DNA of 64,000 nucleotides, taken from Schaalia vaccimaxillae DSM 15804. Its GTDB lineage: Bacteria > Actinomycetota > Actinomycetes > Actinomycetales > Actinomycetaceae. The DNA lies in NCBI RefSeq assembly GCF_000420425.1, contig NZ_ATUX01000007.1, forward strand, positions 310,001 to 374,000. The letters run 5' to 3'. Position 1 is the stretch's first letter. Each line of letters begins with the position of its first letter. Below the pieces are notes generated by a model that did no database searches, was not told the DNA's origin, and saw only the letters and a program-made list of their open reading frames with translations. The translations under genes were made by a program, and so were the position numbers. This document shows positions 37,127 to 46,543 of this stretch, one piece after another.

Positions 37127-38500
37127 ATGACTGACACAGACAACACCATGAACATTGAAGTCCTACGCTCGCGTCTAGAGTCCGTTTTCCCGGCTCTCCT
37201 GGACGAACTGGCGGCTCTAGTCGCCATTCCTTCCATTTCCTCTGATCCCAAACGCCAAGATGATTTGGCTGCAAGTGCGGCCCATGTGCGTGATCGCTTT
37301 GCCGCTATTGGCTTCGATGCTGAGATTCTCTCTGTTACAACGAAAGACGGTATCGAAGGCAAGCCTGCCGTAGTAGCGCGAGGTCCCGTGATTGAGGGCG
37401 CTCCCACTGTCTTGCTCTATGCCCACCACGATGTGCAGCCGACCGGTGACGTGGCTCGCTGGGCCTCGGATCCTTTCACTGCTGAAATACGTGGCGATCG
37501 CATGTATGGACGAGGAGTATCTGACGACGGAGCAGGCATCATCGTGCACCTGGGTGCGATGCGCCTCTTGGCAGACCAATTTCCCGTCAATGTCGTTGTC
37601 TTCATTGAGGGTGAGGAAGAGATCGGGTCTCCAAGCTTTACGACGTTCCTTGAAACTCACCAAGAGAAGCTTCAAGCCGACGTCATCGTCGTGGCAGATT
37701 CGGATAACTGGAAGGTAGGGGAGCCTGCAGTCACATCGTCTCTGCGTGGCAATTGCTGCGTGACTGTTGATGTCACTATTGCCAACCATGCCGTCCATTC
37801 GGGGATGTTCGGTGGGCCAATTATTGATTCGGTTACCTGTGCGTCGATGCTCATCGCTTCCCTTTACGACGAAAATGGCGACGTTGCCATTGAGGGGCTC
37901 GGGGGAGTGGACACCGCAGATGTGGAGTGGCCCGAAGAGGAATACCGCGCCGCGGCAGGTTTGCTCGACGGCGTTGAACTAGCGGGTACGGGTGATCTTG
38001 CAGCAAGGACCTGGACGAAGCCTGCGATCACTGTCATCGGCTTCGATGCACGACCGGTCGAGGATGCCTCCAACACGATCTCGCCCCACACTCGTTTCCG
38101 CCTCTCGATGCGCACCGTGCCGGGCAAAGACCCTCGTGAAGCAATGGATACTCTCGTCGCATACCTGAAAGATCATGCTCCTTTCGGCGCTCGGGTCGAG
38201 GTCTCAGACTTGGATGCGGGACCCGGTTACCAGGCGGACATGGACTCTGCCGTCACCAAACTTCTGCATGAGTCCTTAACGCAGGCATGGGGCGTACCCT
38301 CAGTCAATATCGGGGTTGGCGGATCTATCCCCTTCATCTCTGACTTCCAGAGGTTCTTCCCCAACGCGCAGGTAGTTGTCACCGGTGTTGAAGATCCGAT
38401 GACAAATGCTCACTCCGAGGACGAATCCCAGTCGATTTCAGATCTGAAGGCAGCGATTCTGGCTGAGTCCATCCTATTGACCCGCCTGGGTGATCTGTGA
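37127..38500 (+). CDS. M20-family metallodipeptidase
   Basis: This 457-residue zinc peptidase has a catalytic domain split by a dimerisation lid. It shows LLYAHHDVQPTGD (first metal His, about 100), MYGRGVSDDGAG (bridging Asp), FIEGEEEIGS (general base Glu and metal Glu) and NAHSEDESQSI near the C-terminus. Family members hydrolyse dipeptides in the cytoplasm. The downstream glycerate-kinase-like gene overlaps by four bases. ATG 37127 lacks a clear Shine-Dalgarno, and MNIEVL at residue 8 is an alternative. Confidence 0.88.
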   Translation: MTDTDNTMNIEVLRSRLESVFPALLDELAALVAIPSISSDPKRQDDLAASAAHVRDRFAAIGFDAEILSVTTKDGIEGKPAVVARGPVIEGAPTVLLYAHHDVQPTGDVARWASDPFTAEIRGDRMYGRGVSDDGAGIIVHLGAMRLLADQFPVNVVVFIEGEEEIGSPSFTTFLETHQEKLQADVIVVADSDNWKVGEPAVTSSLRGNCCVTVDVTIANHAVHSGMFGGPIIDSVTCASMLIASLYDENGDVAIEGLGGVDTADVEWPEEEYRAAAGLLDGVELAGTGDLAARTWTKPAITVIGFDARPVEDASNTISPHTRFRLSMRTVPGKDPREAMDTLVAYLKDHAPFGARVEVSDLDAGPGYQADMDSAVTKLLHESLTQAWGVPSVNIGVGGSIPFISDFQRFFPNAQVVVTGVEDPMTNAHSEDESQSISDLKAAILAESILLTRLGDL

Positions 38501-39501
38501 GCCCTAGAGTCCTCATCACCGGGCACTGGAACGGTGGGGATCAAGAGGAGATATCTGTTCGGCGAGCACTCGAACTCCTCGCTCGGGGATTTCAACGCAC
38601 TCGACCCCAGTGGGACGTCATCATCCACCCATTGGGGCCGGGCCCGGCTTTTGGGCCATCCTTGGAATCAGCCGCTGACATTGACTGGTGTCCGATTAGT
38701 GTTGCTGTCTGGGAAGAAACGACGCGCAAGGCAGGTCACGCTGTCCTTGAAGCCGTCGATGCGGGTAAAGCCGTCGTCATCGAGGGCGGACACAACATTG
38801 ATGTCGATGCTGGTCTGGGATTCTTGTCGGTGATTTCGGGGATCGACGTCGATAGTGGTGCGCCTCGAACTCAAAGTAAGTTCATTATCGAGGCCCTTGA
38901 TCAGGCCCGCATTCGACTAGGTCACGCTCCTCTAGTGATGGCAGCCTCCACAAGGAGGCCTCTCCTGGGGATGGCTTCTGTCCTCGCCGTCGGTGTTGAC
39001 CTTAGTGCCCGCACGACTCAGGATCGCGAGCTGACATCCGCCCTGACCAGTGGTCTGAAATGGCCTGAGAAACAGTTGCTTCCTCTGTCCGCACAGAACC
39101 AAGAGGTAGTTCAGACGCATCCTGGCCGGATTGAAGGATCGGGAGCTGGGGGAGGCATTGGAGCAATTGTTGCCGCGTTGGGCGGACTGATTGTTCCAAC
39201 GGGAGACTTCCTGATCTCTAACTGCACGATCCGAGAAGACATGGCTCAGGTCGACCTCGTGATCATTGCTGAGCCGCATTTGCATTCCCCCCAGCTGGCC
39301 GAAGCGACTTTGGATGCCGTCACTGAATTGGCTCAACGCTATGTTGTTCCCGTTGTGGCAGTGGGGGTCGAGTCGTCCCTTTCTCATCACGAAAAAGCCG
39401 AATGGGGTATCCACGGTGTGATGACCACGCACGGATCGTCCGGATTGGAAGACATGGGTGCTCGTATTGCTCATACCTGGGCCCCGCGTTCAGATACCTG
39501 A
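38497..39501 (+). CDS. Divergent glycerate kinase family protein
   Basis: This 334-residue protein has the fold pattern of the glycerate kinase family (PF02595). RRALELLARGFQRTRPQWDV occupies the N-terminal helix position and GRIEGSGAGGGIGAIVAALGG (parts GSGAGGGIGA and VAALGG) fits the family GSGAAGGLG loop. The usual N-terminal phosphate-binding DSFKG segment and the PLADGGEG loop are replaced by TGHWNGGDQEE and PLGPGPAFGPS, so catalytic activity is uncertain. GTG 38497 overlaps the peptidase stop (GTGA). Confidence 0.7.
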   Translation: MSPRVLITGHWNGGDQEEISVRRALELLARGFQRTRPQWDVIIHPLGPGPAFGPSLESAADIDWCPISVAVWEETTRKAGHAVLEAVDAGKAVVIEGGHNIDVDAGLGFLSVISGIDVDSGAPRTQSKFIIEALDQARIRLGHAPLVMAASTRRPLLGMASVLAVGVDLSARTTQDRELTSALTSGLKWPEKQLLPLSAQNQEVVQTHPGRIEGSGAGGGIGAIVAALGGLIVPTGDFLISNCTIREDMAQVDLVIIAEPHLHSPQLAEATLDAVTELAQRYVVPVVAVGVESSLSHHEKAEWGIHGVMTTHGSSGLEDMGARIAHTWAPRSDT

Positions 39502-39613
39502 AGTGAGGCTTCAATCACTCACACAGACCTCGCGCCCCTCTTTGTATGGAAACTCCCAGCCAGCGGTCGTAGGGTTGAGATGTTGACTGAATGAAAAGGA
39601 CTAAGGAGCAATC

Positions 39614-39967
39614 ATGCCCGAATCCACTATCGAGACTCCGACTCATGAGGTGACTCTCACCGATGTCGCAGCGGCCAAGGTGAAAAGTCTGCTCGAGCAG
39701 GAAGGCCGAGACGATCTGCGACTACGCATCGCAGTTCAGCCCGGTGGCTGCTCAGGGCTGATCTACCAGCTCTACTTTGATGACCGTTTGCTCGACGGCG
39801 ATGCTGTCCGCGATTTTGATGGCGTCGAGGTGGTTGTCGACCGTATGTCCGTTCCTTACCTCAACGGTGCCAGCATTGACTTTGCCGACTCGATCGAGCG
39901 TCAAGGTTTCACAATCGACAACCCGAACGCGCAGAACACTTGCGCCTGCGGAGAATCTTTCCACTGA
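39614..39967 (+). CDS. erpA: A-type iron-sulfur carrier (ErpA/HesB family)
   Basis: This 117-residue protein delivers Fe-S clusters to apo-enzymes. It keeps the three ligand cysteines: one in QPGGCSGLIYQLYFDDRL (about 41) and two in the C-terminal CACGESF. The length is usual for the family. AAGGAG lies eight bases before ATG 39614. It is followed four bases later by the FKBP lipoprotein gene, so they are likely co-transcribed. Confidence 0.92.
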   Translation: MPESTIETPTHEVTLTDVAAAKVKSLLEQEGRDDLRLRIAVQPGGCSGLIYQLYFDDRLLDGDAVRDFDGVEVVVDRMSVPYLNGASIDFADSIERQGFTIDNPNAQNTCACGESFH

Positions 39968-39971
39968 GCCT

Positions 39972-40955
39972 ATGAAGAATCCTATGCGTCGCCTCGCCTC
40001 ATTGACAGCAGCCCTCTGCCTGACTCTCTCACTGAGCGCATGCTCATCAAATACTGATGCCGACCAGTCGGCCCAGTCAGCTTCCGCTGACAGCGTCGAA
40101 GTTGATCGCTCGGGTAAAGGCAACTTCCCGAAGGTCGATACGCACGAGTTTGGGCAAGACCCCACCATCGAAGCGGGTAAGACCGACGACTTTACAACCG
40201 TGGCCGTCAAGACCTTGCACGAGGGTGACGGAGCGGAGATCACCGCTGAGGACACTGTTCTGGTCAACTATGAGTTGGCTTTATGGGACGGCACCAAAAT
40301 CGAATCGAGTTTCGAGTCGGGAACGCCCGCATCCTTCAGACTTAACCAAGTCATTCCCGGGTGGACACATGGCTTAGCTGGCCAACACGTAGGGGACCGC
40401 GTCCAGATTGTCATTCCCTCGCAGTGGGGATACGGCGACGTGGCTCAGGGCTCCATTCCGGCTGGTTCGACTCTCGTCTTCGTTGTTGACCTGATTGACT
40501 CTTCGTCAAGCGTTGATCCACAGGCCTCCTTCCTCAAAGATGCGAAGCGTACCGATGAAACTCTCGTTGATGGTCTGACGGTGAGTGAAGAAGCGGGAGT
40601 TGAACCCACTATCGAATATGCCGAGGCTGCTGCCGTGCCGACCGATCAATCGGTGGTTACTTTCCTCAAGGGCACGGGCCAAAGCATTGGCGAGGACGAC
40701 TACGTGCTCTACCGAGTGGTTTCTTCTCTTTTCGGCGATGCTTCGACTCAGCAATCAACCTGGGGAACGACTCTTGGATCAATGCCAGCCCACCAAGAGG
40801 GAGCCCCCATCACCTTCGATGGTCAAACCGTTGGTTCACGACTCGTGATTGTCTCTCCTGTGACTGGTGCTGCTGACGGGTCTCAATCTGCTCAGGCCCC
40901 CGCCGCCTCGGTTGCAGTTGTCGACATCGTCGGTATTTTGAGCGCCAACAAGTAA
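39972..40955 (+). CDS. FKBP-type peptidyl-prolyl isomerase lipoprotein
   Basis: This 327-residue exported protein has a lipobox LSAC (Cys near residue 24) and an FKBP domain (about 85-180). TVLVNYELALWDGTKIESSF, FRLNQVIPGWTHGLAGQHVGDR, IPSQWGYGD and IPAGSTLVFVVDLID are textbook FKBP segments. The C-terminal half (about 185-327) is a second, more divergent FKBP-like repeat (VLYRVVSSLFGDASTQQSTW, TVGSRLVIVSP) that lacks the pocket aromatic residues. It would act on protein folding outside the membrane. ATG 39972 is used, and MRRLAS at 39984 is an alternative. Confidence 0.88.
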   Translation: MKNPMRRLASLTAALCLTLSLSACSSNTDADQSAQSASADSVEVDRSGKGNFPKVDTHEFGQDPTIEAGKTDDFTTVAVKTLHEGDGAEITAEDTVLVNYELALWDGTKIESSFESGTPASFRLNQVIPGWTHGLAGQHVGDRVQIVIPSQWGYGDVAQGSIPAGSTLVFVVDLIDSSSSVDPQASFLKDAKRTDETLVDGLTVSEEAGVEPTIEYAEAAAVPTDQSVVTFLKGTGQSIGEDDYVLYRVVSSLFGDASTQQSTWGTTLGSMPAHQEGAPITFDGQTVGSRLVIVSPVTGAADGSQSAQAPAASVAVVDIVGILSANK

Positions 40956-41005
40956 AAGACACCTCGTTTGCTTTCATCAAGAGGGTTGTTACGCAAGGAC
41001 TCACA

Positions 41006-41039
41006 GATGGGCGGTTTCCCTACGGGGTAGCCGCCCATC
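41006..41039 (+). terminator. Terminator after the FKBP gene
   Basis: GATGGGCGG / CCGCCCATC form a perfect 9-bp stem. The 16-base loop can fold again (CCC / GGG). No T-run follows. Confidence 0.65.
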
Positions 41040-41102
41040 AGTGCATACAATGTTCCTGAAACGTCCGGGCATGTCATTGCCTCAAACCCAAGGAGTTCTC
41101 CC

Positions 41103-41495
41103 GTGAGTGAACAGACTGTCAACGTCCTTGTCTTCAGTGACGACGTCGACACCCGTCAGGCCGTTATCGAGGGTGTCGGCCTGCGAGCCTCCAAAAATTC
41201 TCCGAAGATCCAGTGGTTCGAGGCCGCTACGGCTTTCGGTGCTCGAGAAATCATGGAAAATAACGATCTCGCTCTGGCCATCATGGACGCGGAATCCAAG
41301 AAGGAAGGCGGCATGTCGATCGCCCGAGATCTTGAAAACACCCTCGAGTCAGTTCCGCCCTACATTTTCTTAACTGCTCGGCAGCAGGATGATTGGCTTG
41401 CCTCCCACTTCGGAGCTGCTGCGATCGTGTCTCGTCCTCTCGATCCGATCGTTTTGCAAGAGGCCGTTGCACAGGTCCTGGCGGGAACACGTTGA
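41103..41495 (+). CDS. Stand-alone receiver-domain protein (degenerate)
   Basis: This 130-residue CheY-like domain has no output domain. The acidic pair (VLVFSDDVDTRQ), the candidate phospho-Asp (LALAIMDAESKKEGG, about residue 60) and the Thr position (FLTARQQ) are present. The conserved lysine before proline is replaced by arginine (IVSRPLDP), so phosphorylation switching may be altered. It starts at GTG 41103 with AAGGAG upstream. It overlaps trpD by one base (TGATG), which implies coupled expression with anthranilate phosphoribosyltransferase. Confidence 0.78.
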   Translation: MSEQTVNVLVFSDDVDTRQAVIEGVGLRASKNSPKIQWFEAATAFGAREIMENNDLALAIMDAESKKEGGMSIARDLENTLESVPPYIFLTARQQDDWLASHFGAAAIVSRPLDPIVLQEAVAQVLAGTR

Positions 41496-42547
41496 TGGAT
41501 CAGGCTTTCCAATGGCCACAGATCATTAGCGAGGTCAATGCCGGCGGTCACTTGGACTATGACCGAGCCTATTGGGTGATGGATCAGGTGATGCGCGGTG
41601 AGCTCGGCGAATCGCGTCTGGCTGCGTTCTTAACGTCAATGCACATTAAAGGTGCCACCGTTGAAGAAGTGCATGGTTTAGCGGATGCGATGGCCGATCA
41701 TGCTGTTTCAGTGGATTTGCCATCACGAGCTCTCGATATTGTTGGCACCGGTGGCGATGGACATAAGACCGTCAATATCTCAACGATGTCCTCGATCGTT
41801 TTGGCTGCAGCAGGAGTGCCCCTGGTCAAGCACGGTAATCGCGCTTCAACATCGCAATCAGGATCGGCTGATGTTTTGGAAGCGCTGGGCGTTAATTTCA
41901 ACGTGTCAGCTCAGCGTCAACGCGAAATCTTCGACGCGCTAGGTATCGCATTCCTTTTCGCTAACCACGTGCACCCATCGATGCGCTTCGCAGCTCCCGT
42001 TCGTCGTGCATTGGGGTTCCCCACAGCATTTAACGTGCTGGGTCCTCTCACCAACCCCGCGAAGGTTGAAGCGTCAGTCATTGGCTGTTCAAATGAGAGA
42101 AATGCTCCGCTCATGGCAGGTGTCTTTGCGCAGCGAGGCTCGTGCGCGATGGTCTTCAGAGGGCAAAACACCGCTTTAGATGAACTTTCGACCGTCGACG
42201 TGAACCAAGTTTGGAACGCCGTGGATGGCCAGATTGAAGAACTTCACTTCGATCCGACTGAGCTTTATGACATGGCGCCAGCAGCGATTGCAGACCTTCG
42301 AGGAGGAGACGCTGAAGAAAATGCGCTTGTCGCTCGTGAAGTCCTTTCAGGCGGTGGAACCCGAGCTGTGCGCGATGCCGTTGCCCTCAACGTAGCCGCA
42401 GGTTTAACGACGTGGTCGCGGCTGGAGGGAACGACGTCGAATTTCGTTGACACTTTTGGTGATCATGTGACACGTGCGCTCACACTTTTGGACGAGGGTG
42501 CCGGTATGAATCTCTTGGACCGCTGGATTGACATGACGCGATCCTGA
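41495..42547 (+). CDS. trpD: Anthranilate phosphoribosyltransferase
   Basis: The 350-residue enzyme joins anthranilate to PRPP in tryptophan synthesis. DIVGTGGDGHKTVNIST (PRPP loop), LVKHGNRASTSQSGSADVLEALG (parts KHGNRASTSQSGSADV), FNVLGPLTNPA and the ENALVAREVLSGGG segment are family motifs. It stands apart from other trp genes, as in many actinobacteria. Its ATG (41495) overlaps the receiver protein stop. Upstream sequence in the same frame is not homologous. Confidence 0.94.
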   Translation: MDQAFQWPQIISEVNAGGHLDYDRAYWVMDQVMRGELGESRLAAFLTSMHIKGATVEEVHGLADAMADHAVSVDLPSRALDIVGTGGDGHKTVNISTMSSIVLAAAGVPLVKHGNRASTSQSGSADVLEALGVNFNVSAQRQREIFDALGIAFLFANHVHPSMRFAAPVRRALGFPTAFNVLGPLTNPAKVEASVIGCSNERNAPLMAGVFAQRGSCAMVFRGQNTALDELSTVDVNQVWNAVDGQIEELHFDPTELYDMAPAAIADLRGGDAEENALVAREVLSGGGTRAVRDAVALNVAAGLTTWSRLEGTTSNFVDTFGDHVTRALTLLDEGAGMNLLDRWIDMTRS

Positions 42548-42573
42548 TCACCAGGTCGTTGCCGCGTTCATCC

Positions 42574-44255
42574 TCAACGCATTGTCCGTGGGGGTGTGGA
42601 CGCGGCTTCGATTTTTTCTAGGAGATCGCTTCGACGCATCGGGGAGAAAATCGACTGCATCCAGGGCAACGGTGAGTCCCAATAAAAGATTCGTGTCCGA
42701 CTATCTTTGAGTGATGACACGAGTAAACGCGTTTCCTGCCAGCTTGCTTCATTGGCAGCCACTTCGGGCTCGGGTGGCACTGTCTCTTGTGTCAGGGCGT
42801 CAATCCAGGGGATAGGACTGGTCAAGGCGGGCACAATGACTCCACGGTTATAGCGTCCATAGGACTGTGAGTGAATCTGCCACTGTCCATCGCAGGTCTG
42901 GATTCCCCATACTACTTTTGGGGCCCCATCAGATTGACTGTTAGGTCTTGGCGTTGGATTCCGGTGGAGTATGCGCTGAGTCGTTCTCGGATCCTCGCGG
43001 CGCCCTCGTAGTTGCCGGCTCGACTAGCCACTGACATTGCACTCTCTAATTCATCAACAACGCCGCAGTGTTGTCCTTGTAAAACTGCGCTGACCCATTC
43101 GAATTGCGAATCGGATAACACCAAAGCGGCATTGGTGTGTACGCCGAATGTGCTGGGCATACACGCCATCAGAATGCCATTGCGAGCTGTCTCGTCGTGA
43201 TGCCGAGTGCCAAAAGGTCCCAGAGCTTTGCCAAGCGCAGATTGAGGCAAACGCGAAACCACCTCAAGACGCTGCGAATCTAACGTGAGCCAGTGCTGTG
43301 AATCTTGGCGAGTCGATGCGGAATTGAAGATAGGGCGAAGGTAGCGGATTTGACGCAATTCGAGGACGCGCGCCTCCAATACCGTCGAGCAAATTGAGTA
43401 CTCGACCTGTGCTGCCAGATCAACCATTCGTTGAATCTTGCGGCGTTTTTCGGCTCCGGTGAAGTAGGAACGGACGCGCGATTCGAGGCTCGTAGCTGAA
43501 CCGATATACAAGGGGTTTGCATCTTCGTCCAGGAAACGATACACACCTGGGGAAGCGGGCAACCCATCAGCCATACTGGATCGCCGTCGGCGAGAGTGAG
43601 GCACAGGCTCGCCTAAAACGGTGATATCTGGGACAGTGGTGACTCCCAGTGGAGCCATCGCATCAAGGAGTCCTGCTAGTACCGCTGCCGTTGCCTTGGC
43701 ATCTTCGAGTGCTCGGTGCCCGGGCGCAACTGGGGATGACATGTAGGCAGCCAGTGTCGCGAGCTTGTGGTTGCTCACCAGGGGACGAGGAAGCGCCAAG
43801 CGGGCTAGAGCCAAGGTGTCGACGACTGTCGTTTTGGGCCACGGCAGCGCGTGGTGACGAGCTGCTCGACTGAGGAAACCTAGATCAAATGCGGCGTTGT
43901 GGGCCACGAAAATGAGGTGATCGTCGGGATCGGTTGGATCGATGGCGGCTCAGGACAAGAATGAGGGGAGCGCAGCGTCGATTGTGGGTGCGCCCGCGAC
44001 CATTGACGGGGTGATTCCGGTCAACGCTGTGATCCGAGGAGGGATCGGCTTGCGGGGATCGACCATTGTTGAAAACTCGTCGATGATTGTGCCGTGGCTC
44101 ATTTTGACGGCGCCGATCTCGGTGATTTCATCGGCGCGTCCCAGACCGGTGGTTTCCACATCGAGGACGATCCAGGTGACTTCATCAAGAGGCAGTCCCA
44201 TGTCTTCTAGGCTGAGCTGGATTCCCTCGCGCCCGCTGTCGGCCAGCCGATTGCG
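42574..44255 (-). pseudogene. Broken DEDD exonuclease / GIY-YIG (UvrC N-like) gene
   Basis: The gene would encode a protein of about 560 residues with an N-terminal DnaQ-type exonuclease (VLDVETTGLGRADEITEIGAV, later VAHNAAFDLGF and HRALEDAKATA) and a GIY-YIG nuclease domain (SPGVYRFLDEDANPLYIGSA). This is the Rv2191-like family. Two lesions are visible. A TGA at 43950-43952 interrupts one otherwise continuous frame, between LPSFLS and AAIDPTDPDDHLIFVAHN. At GGGGCCCCAAAAG (about 42915-42927) the frame ends in TAG at 42912, while the family C-terminus (VVWGIQTCDGQWQIHS, then RYNRGVIVPALTSP) continues in the -1 frame to 42574. The start is uncertain (GTG 44255, ATG 44201 or TTG 44333). Confidence 0.82.
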
Positions 44256-44385
44256 CACCTGTGCACTAGCGATCGCACGAGTGTTCCCAGAATCGGGTAT
44301 TTCGGCGCTTGCACTGAGCGCAGTGTGGGGCAAGGCATAGAGTTGATCTTAGTTCGTGCATCTACCCCTTCATTGAGGAGACAAC

Positions 44386-45186
44386 GTGGCGTTCTATCAG
44401 GCTCTCAAGGCCACAGGAGGCCCAGTCCTTCGTGCTGCTTACAAGCCGTGGATCCGCGGCAAAGAGAATATTCCCGCAGAAGGCCCAGCCATTCTTGCTT
44501 CCAATCACAACGCAGTTTGGGATTCTGTCTTCTTACCGATGATGCTTGACCGCGAAGTGGTCTTCATGGGCAAAGCCGACTATTTCACCGGAACCGGCGT
44601 CAAAGGATGGGTGACAAAAGAATTCATGCGAGCCGTTGGAACGATTCCGGTGGATCGTTCCGGGGGACGGGCTTCTGAAGGAGCTTTGCAAGCAGGTTTG
44701 AAGCGTCTATCCGAGGGCGAACTTTTCGGTATTTATCCCGAGGGTACGAGGTCGCCGGACGGACGACTGTATCGCGGTAAAACCGGCGTAGCCAGGCTCG
44801 CTTTGCTCTCTGGAGCTCCCGTCATTCCCGTTGCCATGATCGGCACTCATGTCGCCCAGCCCATCGGTCAGCGCGTACCTTCACGTACCAACATTGGAAT
44901 GGTCGTTGGAAAGCCTTTGGACTTTAGCCGTTACAAGGGCATGCACAAGGATCGTTACGTCCTGCGGTCTATTACAGATGAAATCATGTACAACCTCCTG
45001 CTGCTGTCTGGGCAGGAATATGTCGATCTCTACGCGGCTGATGTCAAAGCCAAACTCGCAGAAGCTGGTGAGTTTGATGGTCCTGTACCCTCTAATGGCA
45101 GAGCTGCTCCCGGTGGCCGGCGCGTGCCTGAGGTCGAGGTTCCCGAAGCTCCAGAAGGCCGCACCCAAGGCGAGCACAACGAATAG
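44386..45186 (+). CDS. plsC: 1-acyl-sn-glycerol-3-phosphate acyltransferase family
   Basis: This 266-residue enzyme acylates lysophosphatidate at the membrane. It has the catalytic HX4D motif (SNHNAVWDS, about 42-50), the FMRAVGTIPVDR segment and the glycerol-phosphate-binding YPEGTRSPDG (about 117-126). The C-terminal 50 residues are hydrophilic (GRAAPGGRRVPEVEVPEAP). It starts at GTG 44386 behind GAGGAGA. In M. tuberculosis the homologue Rv2182c lies in the same neighbourhood. Confidence 0.9.
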   Translation: MAFYQALKATGGPVLRAAYKPWIRGKENIPAEGPAILASNHNAVWDSVFLPMMLDREVVFMGKADYFTGTGVKGWVTKEFMRAVGTIPVDRSGGRASEGALQAGLKRLSEGELFGIYPEGTRSPDGRLYRGKTGVARLALLSGAPVIPVAMIGTHVAQPIGQRVPSRTNIGMVVGKPLDFSRYKGMHKDRYVLRSITDEIMYNLLLLSGQEYVDLYAADVKAKLAEAGEFDGPVPSNGRAAPGGRRVPEVEVPEAPEGRTQGEHNE

Positions 45187-45231
45187 ACAACCGCGTTAAC
45201 AGTCACAGGTTCCGTCCGTGGGACGACTGAC

Positions 45232-45262
45232 CTGACGCGTGAGCGGCGTTGATGAGTAAACT
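45232..45262 (+). promoter_or_regulatory. Possible promoter of the pfk-aroG pair
   Basis: CTGACG (45232-45237) and TAAACT (45257-45262) are separated by 19 bp, about 64 bp upstream of the pfk start. The spacing is longer than ideal. Confidence 0.35.
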
Positions 45263-45325
45263 GGTTAGCGTCGTGCGCGGACCACCGGTCCGTGCGAATT
45301 ACATCCTGGTTGAAAGGTGTCATCC

Positions 45326-46543
45326 ATGTCGGTCCGCCGTGTCGCCCTGCTCACCGCAGGCGGTTTCGCTCCTTGCCTGTCCTCCGCCGTTGGAGGTCTG
45401 ATCGAGCGTTACAACGAGATCGCTCCCGATATTGAAATCATTGCCTACCAAAATGGCTACCACGGTCTGCTCACCGGCAACTTTGTGGTCGTTGACGATG
45501 AAGCCCGTAAGAACGCTGCTGTTCTCCATCGTTTTGGCGGCTCTCCGATTGGCAATTCTCGCGTCAAGCTGACCAACGCGAAGAACCTCGTTGAGCGTGG
45601 CCTGGTTGCCGAGGGCGAAAACCCTCTTGAAAAAGCAGCTGAACAGCTGCGCAAAGACGGTGTCGATGTTCTGCACACCATCGGTGGAGACGACACCAAT
45701 ACCACCGCTGCCGACCTCGCCGCCTACCTCGAACAAAACGACTACCACCTGACCGTGGTTGGTCTACCCAAGACCATTGATAATGACGTGATTCCGATTC
45801 GTCAGTCCCTGGGTGCATGGACCGCAGCCGAAGAGGTCTGCGAGTACTCCCAGAACATTATCGGCGAGCACCGCTCCAACCCTCGTATGCTCATCATCCA
45901 CGAGATCATGGGACGCCACTGCGGTTGGCTGACCGCAGCAGGATCGAAGGAATACCACGAGTGGCTCAAGACCCAGCAGTGGGTGCCTTCCATCGGTCTG
46001 TCGAAGGAACGCTGGGGCATCCACGCTGTCTTCCTGCCTGAAATGGCTCTCGACATCGATGCCGAAGCTGCACGTCTCAAGACCATCATGGATGAGCAGG
46101 GCAACGTTAATATCTTCCTGTCCGAGGGTGCTGGCGTCCCCGAAATCATTGCTGAGATGGAAGCTGCAGGCATCGAAGTGCAGCGCGATCCTTTCGGTCA
46201 CGTCAAGCTCGACACCATCAACCCTGGCCAGTGGTTCGCCAAGCAATTCGCTTCCAAGATCGAGGCCGAGAAAGTCATGGTCCAAAAGTCCGGCTACTTC
46301 TCACGTTCCTCGCGTGCAAATGCCGACGATCTTCGTTTGATCAAGTCGATGACCGACCTGGCGGTCGAATGCGCTCTCAAGGGCGAGTCCGGTGTCATCG
46401 GGCACGACGAAGAGAACGGTGATCGTCTATGCGCGATTGCCTTCCCGCGCATTGCCGGTGGCAAGCCCTTTGACATTTCCCAGCAGTGGTTCCTCGACAT
46501 GATGTCCGAGATTGGCCAGGACGTGAAGCCCGCAGCCAAGTGA
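45326..46543 (+). CDS. pfp: 6-phosphofructokinase, pyrophosphate-dependent type
   Basis: This 405-residue enzyme phosphorylates fructose-6-phosphate in glycolysis. The phosphate-donor motif reads GGDDTN (about 105-110) where ATP enzymes have GGDGS, and the next motif reads PKTIDND where ATP enzymes have GTIDND. Asp and Lys at these sites are the known markers of pyrophosphate use. The PPi enzyme has been described in Actinomyces. MGRHCGWLTAAGS and LSEGAGVPE are also present. ATG 45326 has AAAGG upstream. A GTG nine bases earlier is possible. Its end overlaps the DAHP synthase start. Confidence 0.88.
   Translation: MSVRRVALLTAGGFAPCLSSAVGGLIERYNEIAPDIEIIAYQNGYHGLLTGNFVVVDDEARKNAAVLHRFGGSPIGNSRVKLTNAKNLVERGLVAEGENPLEKAAEQLRKDGVDVLHTIGGDDTNTTAADLAAYLEQNDYHLTVVGLPKTIDNDVIPIRQSLGAWTAAEEVCEYSQNIIGEHRSNPRMLIIHEIMGRHCGWLTAAGSKEYHEWLKTQQWVPSIGLSKERWGIHAVFLPEMALDIDAEAARLKTIMDEQGNVNIFLSEGAGVPEIIAEMEAAGIEVQRDPFGHVKLDTINPGQWFAKQFASKIEAEKVMVQKSGYFSRSSRANADDLRLIKSMTDLAVECALKGESGVIGHDEENGDRLCAIAFPRIAGGKPFDISQQWFLDMMSEIGQDVKPAAK

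Noticed and set aside
42574-42834. 86-residue open frame as an independent gene
   Set aside because: Reading upstream in the same frame gives uninterrupted family-like sequence (VVWGIQTCDGQWQIHS) up to the exonuclease stop, so it is the frameshifted C-terminus of that gene.
43950-43952. TGA read through as selenocysteine or tryptophan
   Set aside because: The position is not a known selenocysteine site in DnaQ-type exonucleases, TGA ends many other genes in the window, and I see no supporting structure. A nonsense mutation is simpler.
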